A DNA stretch of 64,000 bases, from positions 62,001 through 126,000 of the forward strand of contig JARBJD010000001.1 of assembly GCA_033064195.1 (NCBI GenBank), given 5' to 3'. Origin of the DNA: Blattamonas nauphoetae (taxonomy: Eukaryota; Preaxostyla; Oxymonadida). Of the stretch, positions 11,577-22,009 are shown piece after piece. A program made the position numbers and the translations under genes. The notes under the pieces were generated by a model. The model was not told where the DNA came from. It did no database searches and saw only the letters and a program-made list of their open reading frames with translations. Numbering within the stretch: position 1 is the stretch's first letter; each line of letters starts with the position of its first letter.

Positions 11577-11865
11577 ACATCGAAATCCAATCGGAGGGAA
11601 TCTTTGAAAGTGTTGAAGACAGCCAACCGTCATATGGAGTCAAGTTATCACCGATCATCTTCTGTTTTGAGGAGAAAAGAATCATCTTTATTCAAGTGGA
11701 ATCATCCTCACGAATTGTTGTTTTCCATTTCATGAACTTCCCGTTTTTTGAAATATCCACACGTTGTTCGACAAAAAACATCGCCTGTGTGAGAAATCAG
11801 CTTGTCAGACGAACAGACATGAAAAAAGAGGGTTGATCCATTTTCTGAAACAGCTTCTGGATTCA

Positions 11866-12520
11866 ATGACAACACCACAAACGGTTCCTGATATCCTCCG
11901 CTGTACTCTCGTTGTTGTTGGGGATCCAACAGTTGGCAAGACAGCTTTGGTTCATCGCTTCGTTGGAGATGCTGGAGGATTCAATTCAGACTACGTCGTT
12001 GTATCGATCTTCCTTCTCTCATCATGCTTTTCCCTTCTTCATTTGTAGACTACAGGATGTAACTATCATAGAAAGACCATTTATTGTTCTCAGTACGACA
12101 TGAACGTCGAATTTTATATCTTGGATGTCGGCGGTCAGCCACTCTACGAAACTCTTCGCAAGAACTACGTATACCATTTCTTCATTCATGTTTCTTTAGC
12201 TCAAACAAGCATCAGCTGTCATGTGTGTTTATGACGCCTCTGAAGAAAAAACTTTCAACAGCCTTCCAAACTGGATTCGAGAAGTGACAGTAGCCGCTGA
12301 CCGATCAGTTCCAGGAATCATTGTTGCTAATAAAATGGATATCCGAAATGCGACTTTTGTAGATGTGAAGAAAGCAACAGATTTTGCGGCTGGATATGAA
12401 ATGGAAGTTGTGGAATGTAGTGCTCGAGATAACACCCAAACTAGTCTTCCTTTCGAAATCATAGCAAGAGAATACTGTAAACATTTCTTAGAAATAGCAG
12501 AATCTTTGAAATTAATCTGA
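11866..12520 (+). CDS. IFT27: IFT27 (RABL4), intraflagellar transport small GTPase
   Basis: Small GTPase of IFT-B that pairs with IFT25 and links IFT to BBSome cargo exit from cilia. Three exons are separated by introns of about 48 nt (ending 12048) and 31 nt. After splicing the order is: LVVVGDPTVGKTALVHRF (P-loop), TTGCNYHRKTIY (switch I region, with the LTTG-like motif of IFT27), EFYILDVGGQPLYETL (G3 box, Gln present), VMCVYDASEEKTFNSL, IIVANKMDI (G4 box), ECSARDN (G5 box) and a helical end REYCKHFLEIAESLKLI. The layout and C-terminus match animal IFT27 as I remember it, and there is no C-terminal prenylation Cys, as expected for IFT27. This gene is direct evidence for a cilium. Confidence 0.82.
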
Positions 12521-12698
12521 TTTTCATTTCGACTCAATCTTCTTTGTTCATTCAAGACTGTAACCTGAAGATAAATCCACTATTGGAGTTTTTTCACCGT
12601 TTATGAATCATTACCAACAAGTTGAGAGATTTCAAGACTCTCAAACGTGGGATTAAATGAAGATTTGAAATGAAAGAAAGAATGGGGTATAAACACAA

Positions 12699-15668
12699 TC
12701 ACGGCCGTTTTGGTGTTGGAATAGAATTGATCCAATGTTGATCGTCGCTGTTTTCATCCACATCTGTGCCACTGCTTTCGTCATCTGAGTCAGAATCGGA
12801 ATCAGAGAGGTGCTGTTGTATTCTTCCAGTCTGTCTTGCTTCTCGGGGTGGAGTCAGAAGTCTAGCCTGTTCATCAAATGTGTTGTCTGCTTCATCTCGT
12901 CTTTCATTCTCCTCTCCGTCTGTGGTGAACATGGGATGTGACGTTGTTGCACTGAGATCCGATGGGTGGTCTTGAGTGAATGCTTTACGGGGACGAGATT
13001 GGGGAAAAACAGAATTGAATGACTGTGAGGGGATTGCTTCGGATGTTAAATCAAGTGATTCCTCAGACTCTGACGGAGGGTCAGTGTGTGTGGTGACCGC
13101 AGTGAAGTGTGTTTGAACTGAGTGGAGTGGAAGGCGATCGCTTTGCCTTTCTTCGCCACGCTGAGCGCGATGCGGAGACGAGACCGTTGTAACCGATGCA
13201 AATCCAAATCCATTGTTGACGAGTGGTGAGTTCTCTTCCTTCTTCCTCCCCTCGCTCTGTGGCACGTCACTGAATTGGTTGTCTCGTTGTGGACTGGCGA
13301 TGAAGTCGACTCGCGTGAATTGAGAAGGGAGGGATGAATCAAATACAGCTTTGGCTGGTTCTGCTTCAGTCTTCTTCCCTTCTTTCGGAGTGCCCAAACT
13401 TTCTTCGGATTCAGAGTCCAACAGAAGACTGAGTTGATCTTGGACATTGTCTGGTTCATTCTGATGGTTTGTGTCTTGCTTCTTGAAATCTTGTGAAGGT
13501 TGTTGTGAAGAAGGGTGATGATCGGGTAGACTCGTTGTGTGAGGATATGTCGAACTCTGAACAGATGCAGGTTGCTTTGAGGTGTTAAAGTGTGGGGTTT
13601 GCTTCGAGTTGTCGAAGGAGACAGCGAAAGAGGAGGGTGGTGATGGGAACGATGATGAGACTGGGTGTGTGTCAGTTTGGGATGTGTTGGTGTGTGTTGT
13701 GTGTGCAGGTGTTGGTGCTTTCCATGTTGACTGTGGTTGATGTGGTGAAAGGGCAGTTTGCTTCTCCGATGCAGTGGAGTGAGAGGAGGAAGATGTGTCT
13801 GGTGTGGATTGGTTAGCTCTTCGTCTGTTTTGTGGAGAGTTGTTGAGCGAGGCACGTTCGCTTCGAATCCGCTCTGACTTGACTGTTTGTTCCAACTTGG
13901 CGCGGATTGCTCTTCTCCGCGCAGAATCCAAACTGTCACTGGTTGAGTCCTGATCGGTGCTTTCATCATCATCACTTGACTCCGACTCGCTGTGAGGTTT
14001 TGGAGGTGTCCGGATCTGTTGTGAGGGTGGTCCCCGTTGTTTTAGGTCATCGAGTTCTCGTTTCAGCGCCATCACGATGAATACGGTATCTTGTATCATT
14101 TTATCGTTCCGTGCAGTCTGAGCAGAAAGGGTCAGTCTCATTTCTTTCACTTCCTCCTCGTATCGTCGTGCAGAAATGGTGAGTTCCTGGTTGAATGAAT
14201 AATTCTGTCGTTGGAGTTCATCTGCCTTCTGTTGGAGTGTAAATAAAGATTGTTCGAGATCTGATCGTCTCGCCTGTTCAGCTGCGAGATCCTGCTCGAG
14301 TGAGCTGATCCGTGTCAAAAGTTGGATGTTGGAATCAATCAGCACTCGCATTGCTTGCTCGTCCTTCTTGACCGGTTGGGTCACTGCTTCTGAGACGCGG
14401 CCAGACACACCGAATGCAAGATCCTGAGACGTGGGAAGATTTGTTGGTCTCTCTGTTGCTGCCCCACGTGACTGTGTCTTCAGCGGAGAGGCGTATGCTT
14501 CTGTGTAGTCTGTCCTTCTTGACTCGGAAGGTTCTCGGGCTCGAGTTTGAGATGTTGACCTCTGCCCTGAGGAATACTGAGTGTTCACGTCCCTTTCGTG
14601 GTGATAAGGATTGTATGGTTCTCTCCTTTCGTTGTCCTGTGGAAAGAATTGATGATTCTCTCGAGATGTTGTGATGTCAGACGGTTTTGTTGAATAATTG
14701 CGATTTTGGAGGTTATGAGCATCAGAAGGAGGTCTATGTTCACTCAAAAGGTGGTCTTCAGTCATATAGTGAGATTGTGATTGATACGGATATTGATAAT
14801 GGTGTTGTGAAGATTGATTTGACATATATTGTCCTGACATAGAATTAGGTGGAGAATAATGTTGTGTTGGATCAAATCGATCAGGATAATGCTGTCCAGA
14901 GGAGTCCTGTTGATTTAGTGTGGGATGCTGGTCTTGCTTTGGCGGAGAGAGAACTGATGCTGGGACCATTCCTCGTTCACGAGCCATTTGAATAAATCGA
15001 TTTTTCTGAAGATCTGACTCTGATTCAGTATAGAATTGTGCTGTGGTAGTCTGATTATATGGAATTGTTGATGAGAAGTTCTGTTCTTGGAGTTTCTGAG
15101 GTGATTGCGTTGTGGTTGTCTGAGCATTTCCCAATGGAACTTGACGTGATAATCCTTGATTTACACCATCAGGTCCTCGAAGATTTGACTGTGGTGATGA
15201 ATGGGATGTCGGTGGAGAGCCAGATTGCTGTTGTCTCTTTGGAGATGCTCGTGGAGGAGGAGAACTTCGATTTGATGAAGTAGATGGTGTCTGCTTAACT
15301 TTTCCCGTTGAGGAAGGACGAGATCCAGGAGAAGGAGATCGACTGCGACGAGCCTGATGAAATAAGTTTAAAACAAGCTTTCACCAGAAGTGAGAACCCA
15401 AACAATTTCTTCTTTTGAATATTGATATTCAGTCAAGTCATGCTCCCAACTCTGTATTAAGCACATTAAGAATGAGAGAACACAACAATAAGTGATCAAT
15501 ACGTGAAAAAAGTCAAACATTCCATTCTGGCCTTCTTTGCGGCTTACGAACTGGTGTAGGTTTTCTTTGGGCTGATTGCTTTTGTTTTGCTGTGTTTTTC
15601 GTCTTCTTTGGACCAGTATCAATTTGTCTGAAGAACATGAAAAAACTGTGCTTTGATCCAATCAACAT
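12699..15668 (-). CDS. Ser-rich coiled-coil protein with SPICE1-like N-terminal motif
   Basis: Large disordered protein. The last exon (to 12699) codes for more than 850 residues rich in Ser, Gln, Thr and Pro, with a central coiled coil (LLTRISSLEQDLAAEQARR, LFTLQQKADELQRQN) and an acidic Ser/Asp tail ending TPKRP. Upstream exons give a Lys-rich stretch and then RRPEWNSWEHDLTEYQYSK. That resembles the basic-plus-EW..DLT motif near the N-terminus of spindle and centriole-associated SPICE1; this is a remembered similarity and only suggestive. The 5' end is uncertain: the ATG at 15668 is in frame but reads through a strong acceptor (pyrimidine tract ending at 15628). Alternatively a 128-nt intron would join this gene to the RSPH10-like gene upstream. 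Confidence 0.6.
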
Positions 15669-15751
15669 CTCTCTCGTTTATGAGTCTGTCACCTATATTT
15701 GGTGAAAAGACTGAAAGAAAGAATAATTTGAAGTGACACAAATTGGAATTA

Positions 15752-18700
15752 TTACTCTGGCTCCTGGCCTTCTTTAAGAAAATCAAATTCACCATCCCGA
15801 GCAGCAGTTTCATCGTCCGATTCATTTCCATCTTCGCGATTCATCTTTTCTTCCCATTCCCGCTCTGCTTCCTCATCTTCCATTAAATGAATATCAACTT
15901 CTTCGTCCTCGGCCACAATTCGTGCGTTCATCTCTTCCCAAGTCTCCCCATCGACCCAATCATCGAATTCTGGGACATCGAGAGGGTCGTCTCCGCCAGA
16001 CGGGTTCTTCGATTTCTCCCGCTCCAGATCCTCCACCCAATCTTCGTATTCTCGATGGCGTTGCTCCAAGTCGTTCACTCGACTGTTATATCTCTTCTCG
16101 CTCTCTGCAAGAACTGCCATTCGTCGCCATGTTGGGCTGTGCTGGTTTTGCGTCCTCTTTCGATACCTCAGCTCGTGTCGCTCCCGCTTTCCTTGTGTGA
16201 CAATCTGCTCTCTCGTCAGCTCATATTCGCGCTGTTTTGGGATGATGCTGTTCTCGGGGAGAGGGTACGCTATCTCGCCTTCGATGTAGTCTCCCTCGCT
16301 CATCCAATCGTGCTTCCTCTTCAACGTGAGCACTTCCTGGTCTGTCGTTGGTTCTTCTTCTTCATCAACGATGCCGTTCAGTTTGTCGTCCAAATATCGG
16401 CCGACGAGAGTGTCCATGAACCACAGGATTCGATCAGAGAGCCAGACATACTCGCCTGCGGTTGGGATTGGAGGGAGCTGGCTGGCGAGTTTTTTCTGTT
16501 TCTCCAACGAAGCCTTCTGTGCTGCAAGTTTCATTTCCTTCTCTTTCTGTTTTTTGGCGATCTCGCTTTTCTCTGCTTCTTCCTTCTCCTTCTGAATCCT
16601 CAAAAGCTCCTCCTCTTCTTTCTTCGACAGACCCTTCTTCTGAGCAGCTGTTGTCGGAGGGCGTGAATCCTCCTGTTCCGATGAAGACTGAGCAAGATCA
16701 TCAAAGTTGATCCTCTGCAGAGCTGCGATTGCTTCGTTCGGGAATGATGGGACGAAGCATTCGTCAGTCCATCCCCGTTCAATCCCAACAAAGTCTCGCA
16801 TCACTCGGCGAGTGAGCTTCTTCCGTTCGTTGTCAGACGACTGAGTGTCTGCTGGAGGTTGTTGTTCCTCTTCCTCTCCATCCTCCTCCTGCTCATTTTT
16901 GTGTTGGTGAGGGTTGTTCGTGATTTCACCCGTAATCTCATTCATCGATGAGCAGAATCGCCTCTCATCATACTTGGCATCCAACAGAGACAACTCTGCA
17001 AACGGTTCTGGTTCTGGTTCATGTTCAGATTCTTGTTGTGATTGAGTAGCAGTTCGGTACGATCCCGTCTCCTCCTCAATCTCATCACTTGATGGAGCAA
17101 GAGGCTCTGCCTCCACATCTTCAACCATGCCGAGAGTGGAAGGAAGTCGATCATCAAACTTGACTGATGCACAGGAGACCATCGCATATACAAATTCCAT
17201 GAATGTCATCTTTCGGCACAGCGACTCTGCCATCTCTTCGCCTGAGATGTCAATTGGTTGTTTGGGAAATGACGGCATTGTTGAATCCATTGCTGATGGA
17301 GGTCGTTGCTCATCGAGCTGGGAGTTGGTGAGTTGGTCGTATTCTCTGTAGGCGTCCTGGACATCAAGAGCACTCTTCACACTTCCGAGTGGACGGAGGA
17401 TGAGGGCGAGTGCGGCATCTGTCATTTGAACGTCGTTGAGCGGTGTCACAGACGTGGCTAGCGGCATGACGGGATTGGCTTTGAGCACGAATGAAGACTT
17501 GGTGACGAGTTTCTTTGAATGTGCTCGTCGAATTTGGTCTTCCGAAGGGACAGTCGCATCGGAATCCTCGTTCAGGGTTTGACTTGCTCGAACATCCTTC
17601 TTTTCTGGAACCTTCGGTTTCTTGGCATTCTTGGCGGCTTCTTCCTCTTCCTTTCTCTTCTCTTCAAGTGCAGCAGCGAGCTCAGCTGCTTTGGCTTGCT
17701 CAAGCTGTCGTTTCTCTTCCTCTTCAGCTTTTTCGTTGTCTTCATTCTTCAATGCAATCTCTCTCGCTTTGACAAGCTCCAATCGAGCGTTCTCATTCCG
17801 ATGAACGACAATTCGTGCTGCTTCGACGTCATCAGTACTGTAGAGTGGATTCACAGGTGGTGTGAGGCAGAGCGTTGCTGCCGACAAAGTCAGGCGAGAG
17901 TCGTCGATGATGTCTAACCCAGCGAGCATGTCGAGGACTGATTGGCAATCGACGAGAGGCACTTTCCGAGAGGAGAGCGGGCGGACTCGTTCCTTCCGTG
18001 CTCTGATCCCCTCACCCCATCGGCACTCGCTGAGCTCGTCGAAGTATCGTCTCATTTCTTCCTGCTCCTCTGCCGTGGCATCAGTCCAAAACGAGAATTG
18101 ACTTGCGAGGAATCGGACAGTATGGACTGGGTATTCACACCTCCGCGCTAACTCCTCAACTGTGATTGAGTCTTGGCACGGCTCCTTATCTGCTTGTCGA
18201 AGGACCGATGCACAGAATGCAGTTCGTTGTAGATCGGCAATCTTCTTTTTAAGTTCCCGTTTTTTGATGGCGTACTTGGCTTCCTTCCATCGCCCGAGGT
18301 GACCCCCACCGAGATCGCAGAAGACGAGGAAGAGTCCTCGGAGACACGTCTGGACGACCGGGACGACTGACGACGGGAGGAAGAAGAAAGGTTGGTCGAG
18401 CAATACCTTCTCGATGTTCATTCCATTTGTTTTGCTCAGACCGAAACCACCAACACTCACTCCAATCGTTCCTCGCTTGGATGTGTGCGAGCGCTGGGTC
18501 ATTTCAACCGTCTCGTCGTTCTCAGCGATGTGGTACCGTTTGAGAGTGTGTCGAACAGGATCCAACTCGCGATGGTTGGATTGCATGAACGGATAGATGA
18601 AATCAACAATGAGGTGTTGGAGGCGAAGTGGGAGAGGAGAGGGTGGTTGAGGGAAGAGTGAGTGTGCGAGTCGGAGGAGGATGCCGAGAAGGTGTCGAGG

Positions 18701-20521
18701 GAGGAACGTTAGTGATGGGTGGAACAGTGACATCTCCGGAGCATTGTCGTTCTGGTGGACGGAGGGTGAGGTGAGGAAGGGGCCGTTGAGAGAGTAGTTT
18801 GTGAATGAGGAATGTGGTTGGATGACTGGTGCGATGAGGCGTGTGATGTTTTCGAGTGAGAGGGGTGTGAGTGGAGGTTTGATTGGCTTGTTCTTTGGTG
18901 AGACTGAGTCCTTCGAGCTTCTGTTCCTTCCTTGATCGTCGCTGATGACAGATGACTCAGCTGGGGTGAATGCTCGGCTGTGTGTGCGCTGTTTGGAGGT
19001 GCTTCGTTTGTGTCCTTTTCCCGAGCTGTCTCGCCCAATCAGAGGATGATGAGCAAGTCCGCTGAGAAGGAGGAAGAGCCAGAGGGACGACAGGTTGGCT
19101 GCGACGGTTGTCGGAACGTTCAGTCCAGCGGCGATCGAAGGAATGCTCCGAAGGTCGCTGAACGATTCCGCCACAACCAAATCGCCACCTCCGATCTCGT
19201 CTTTCTTCGCCTCCTCTTCCGATCCATCCCGAACTGTAATTCGACTCAAACAGAAACGCGGGAATGTGGTGGACGGGTTGAGGAAATTGCGGGTCCGGCA
19301 GAGAAACAGGTAGAGATCTTTGATCAGTCGGCTGTGTTGGGTGAAGATCATCCCAATTTGTTCGATGATCTGCTCGCGAGACATGGCAGCGTCTCCAATC
19401 TGGCGAAGATGGTGTTGGCCGACAATATCAGACACTCCGAACTCACTTCGTGCAAATGAGATTGTTTCGCCGTCTTTGGTTGCTGTTTGGTTGTGGACAT
19501 GAGCAAGTTTGTCATCGATCCACTCACCCACAACAACCATCCCCTCCCCACTCACATTCATCCCCGGCCCATGCTTCTTGTTCAATTTCCACTCACCCTC
19601 ATAGCGTCCCCCGTCAGCATAGAACATTGTTCCCACGCCATCGCGAAATCCACCCTCAAAATCGCCCACATATCGATTGAGATACATGAAAGGGTAGTGA
19701 CCGATATTTGAGAGACTCCAGATGTGTTCTCCGGAACCATGGGGTTTATCGTTTCGCCAATCACCTTTGTATACTTCTCGGATCGAATGCCACCTCATTT
19801 CTCCATGGCCTGAGCGTTTGTCATTCACCCAATATCCTTCGTATTCGTCTCCATTAGGATAGACCATCAAGCCCTTTCCGTTTCTTCTGCCTCCATGAAA
19901 TTCTCCTTCGTAGCGTGATGTTTGTTCCTCATTGTATATTAGCACACCCTGAGAGAAGTATGAGGTAAAGAAAATGTCGACGTACCCAGCCTTCCTTAAG
20001 ACCGTTTTCCCAATCTCCTTCATACCTATTCAGGAAGAGGACGATATATAAGAAAAAATAAAGGCAGACTTGATTCCATTTGGCATGGTCATCGTTCCAA
20101 ATCCAGTTCTGTTTCCAAATCGAATTTCTCCTTCATATTCACATCCATTGGGCCTATACATATGATAAATCACAATAAAATTGAATAAACATGAAAAAAA
20201 TTTCTTTGTAAACCATATATAGCGTCCATATCCATGCATCTGATTGGATACGAATTGTCCAAGATATTTCGTCCCATCTGGAAACTCCAACGATCCTATT
20301 CCCTGCATTTTTCCATTCTTGAATCGTCCAGTATACGTATGACCTTCTCTCAGACGAACAGTACCTGCTCCATTTTCAATATCTCCTAAAGTGCAGTGTC
20401 AAGTGTGGAGTCAAGTATTTTTCTGAAAAAGAAGGAAAGTACCTTTCGATTCGATGGCAATGCAATTTTTGAATAAGTTTGCATCTAGTGCTGGTTCGAA
20501 GAACGCAGCAGCGTTCTGCAT
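15752..20521 (-). CDS. RSPH10-like radial-spoke MORN-repeat protein
   Basis: MORN-repeat protein related to RSPH10B of the axonemal radial spoke head. The start MQNAAAFFEPALDANLFKN is at 20521. Introns of roughly 60, 58, 45 and 37 nt interrupt the MORN block, and splicing restores unbroken units such as TYTGRFKNGKMQGIGSLEF, PNGCEYEGEIRFGNRTGFG, YEGDWENGLKEGWGVLIY and YEGEWKLNKKHGPG, about ten in all. The long last exon holds a divergent helical region, charged coiled coils (EEEKRQLEQAKAAELAAAL) and an acidic end. A segment YVWLSDRILWFMDTLVGRY resembles the conserved C-terminal helix I recall in RSPH10B. At about 1,530 residues it is nearly twice the animal protein. Its terminal GAGTAA contains a GT that can act as a splice donor, so it may be longer. 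Confidence 0.8.
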
Positions 20522-21156
20522 CAAACCGTCGATCAACCCCGCACTCTTTCTTTTTGATTTGAAAACTCTTCCATCTCAAACTAATCCGCCTCTTATTCAG
20601 CCACAATTCATCACACTTCACAATTCAGCAACGGTTTCCACCGGAGCTCTCGTTTCAACATCATCAAACCGAGAAGGAATAGATCTCGCTTCTAATCCAA
20701 TATCAACCAGCATACGAATCTTTCTCCACAGTTTTATGGCATAGGAAGAGCAGTACTTCTTTCTAGATCCTAAACTCGATCTGATCTTTGGTCCAAATGA
20801 TGCTGAAAAGTCAATAATTCTCTCAGCCCTAATCATGTGTCTGAAAAGCACATGCGAGTTCAATGTGAGAACTGGACAAAAACGATTATATTTGAATGGA
20901 AATCTCGTTGTATTTGTACTTTATCACCTTCTATGACTTCTTCTTGGCGAAGAACAATTACATTCGGAAACTGGATTCAAAGAGTGATGCCAGTGAGAGA
21001 AAACACTCCAACGTCACAAGATGCGTATCTCTATAGTTTTGATGAAATTACTTTGTTGAGAGAGTTTGGTGTTTTCCCACAATGAAAACACGTCGATCAT
21101 GACGAGCTGTAGTATCTTGGAGTCTTTGCCTTTTTGTTTCGGCCCCCCTTTTCTCA
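20522..21156. other. Intergenic region with a possible degenerate ATPase exon
   Basis: No confident gene. On the plus strand, bases about 20749-20940 read a segment containing LDLIFGPNDAEKS, which looks like a decayed SMC/RAD50-type Walker A (GPNGSGKS) followed by the usual helix. It sits after an in-frame TAG and cannot be joined to a full ATPase. On the minus strand a 72-codon frame from about 20836 starts MIRAERIIDFS after an acceptor-like CTTTTCAG, with no domain. Either may be an exon or a remnant; I cannot decide. Confidence 0.3.
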
Positions 21157-21802
21157 ATGATTCACTTCCTGCTCCTTCTTGTACCAGCTAACTTATGCCA
21201 AGTTTGTATTTCACCTTCATTCATGCACATCTTCTTCAGTACTATCAAGATCCTTCCTGTCAATACCAATCTCCTCAAGGAGGATTTTATCCACCATCTC
21301 AACCATATTGCAATCCACAAGGATCATATTCTCCTCAGCAACAGTACTATCCACCTCAACAACAATGCTATCCTCCCCAACAACAATTTTGTCCTCCTCA
21401 ACAACAATACGCTCAACCCCAGCAACAATATTCTCCGCCTCAACAACAATATTGCCCACAACAACAGCAGCCCTCTCCTCCATGTCCACCACCACAAGAC
21501 AATCAACCTCCTCAACCACAGCAGCAAAGTGAGCAATGCTGCCAACAACAGGAACCCCAACCTCCTCCTACATCTTGCCCGCCGGAGCCGGATCAACAAC
21601 CAGTGGAACAACAGTCAAAAGACAAAACGGTTGCCGAGCTCCCTCCACCAGTGTCGTGTCTGTTTTCCTTTTTATTCAAGTTCCAGGGAGTGGCCCTACA
21701 CCTAGAACATTCAAACAACGTGGTGGGAACACAGAAAGAACTGCCACCTTCTCACCACGCGAAGAACGAGCAGCGTTTCGTAAAATGCTTCAGAATCAAT
21801 AA
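21157..21802 (+). CDS. Pro/Gln-rich repeat protein with hydrophobic N-terminus
   Basis: The start MIHFLLLLVPANLCQ at 21157 is followed by a 38-nt intron that joins it to YYQDPSCQYQSPQGG. A low-complexity block of PPQQQY/PPQQQC units follows (about 21300-21480), then a Cys/Pro/Gln stretch. A second intron, most simply with its donor just after 21660, gives the C-terminus SGPTPRTFKQRGG and EERAAFRKMLQNQ with a stop at 21802. The first 15 residues look like a short signal peptide, so secretion is possible, but the start is not certain. Low-complexity PQQQ proteins in other protists include structural and RNA-binding proteins; no function can be claimed. Confidence 0.55.
21300..21485 (+). repeat. 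Tandem CCTCAACAACAA-type coding repeat
   Basis: Imperfect 18-24 bp units of the form CCTCAACAACAATAC encode repeated PPQQQY, PPQQQC and PPQQQF segments. The repeats make unrelated long open frames appear in all other frames; these are artefacts of the composition. Confidence 0.75.
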
Positions 21803-22009
21803 ATATCTTGACCATACCATCACGTTTTTCTCTAAAAGATCTTCAAAACGTGAACATGGACTATTATCTCCCTTCCCCGCAGGATTGTCAATGACTCCCG
21901 GATCTGGACGAAAATGACAGTGAAAATATTGATAAATCTATATTGATGATTTTCAGAGTTGATAAGTCTCCATCGTTAAAGGGGAAATGGAAAAAACCAA
22001 GAACGAAAA

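Noticed and set aside
15887-16666. 259-codon plus-strand frame opposite the RSPH10-like gene
   Set aside because: Leu/Phe/Ser-rich mirror of charged coiled-coil codons; no domain and no splice partners.
20618-20863. Minus-strand 81-codon frame between the RSPH10-like and PQ-rich genes
   Set aside because: An acceptor-like site precedes it but no upstream exon joins in phase and no domain is visible; kept only as a remark on the region.
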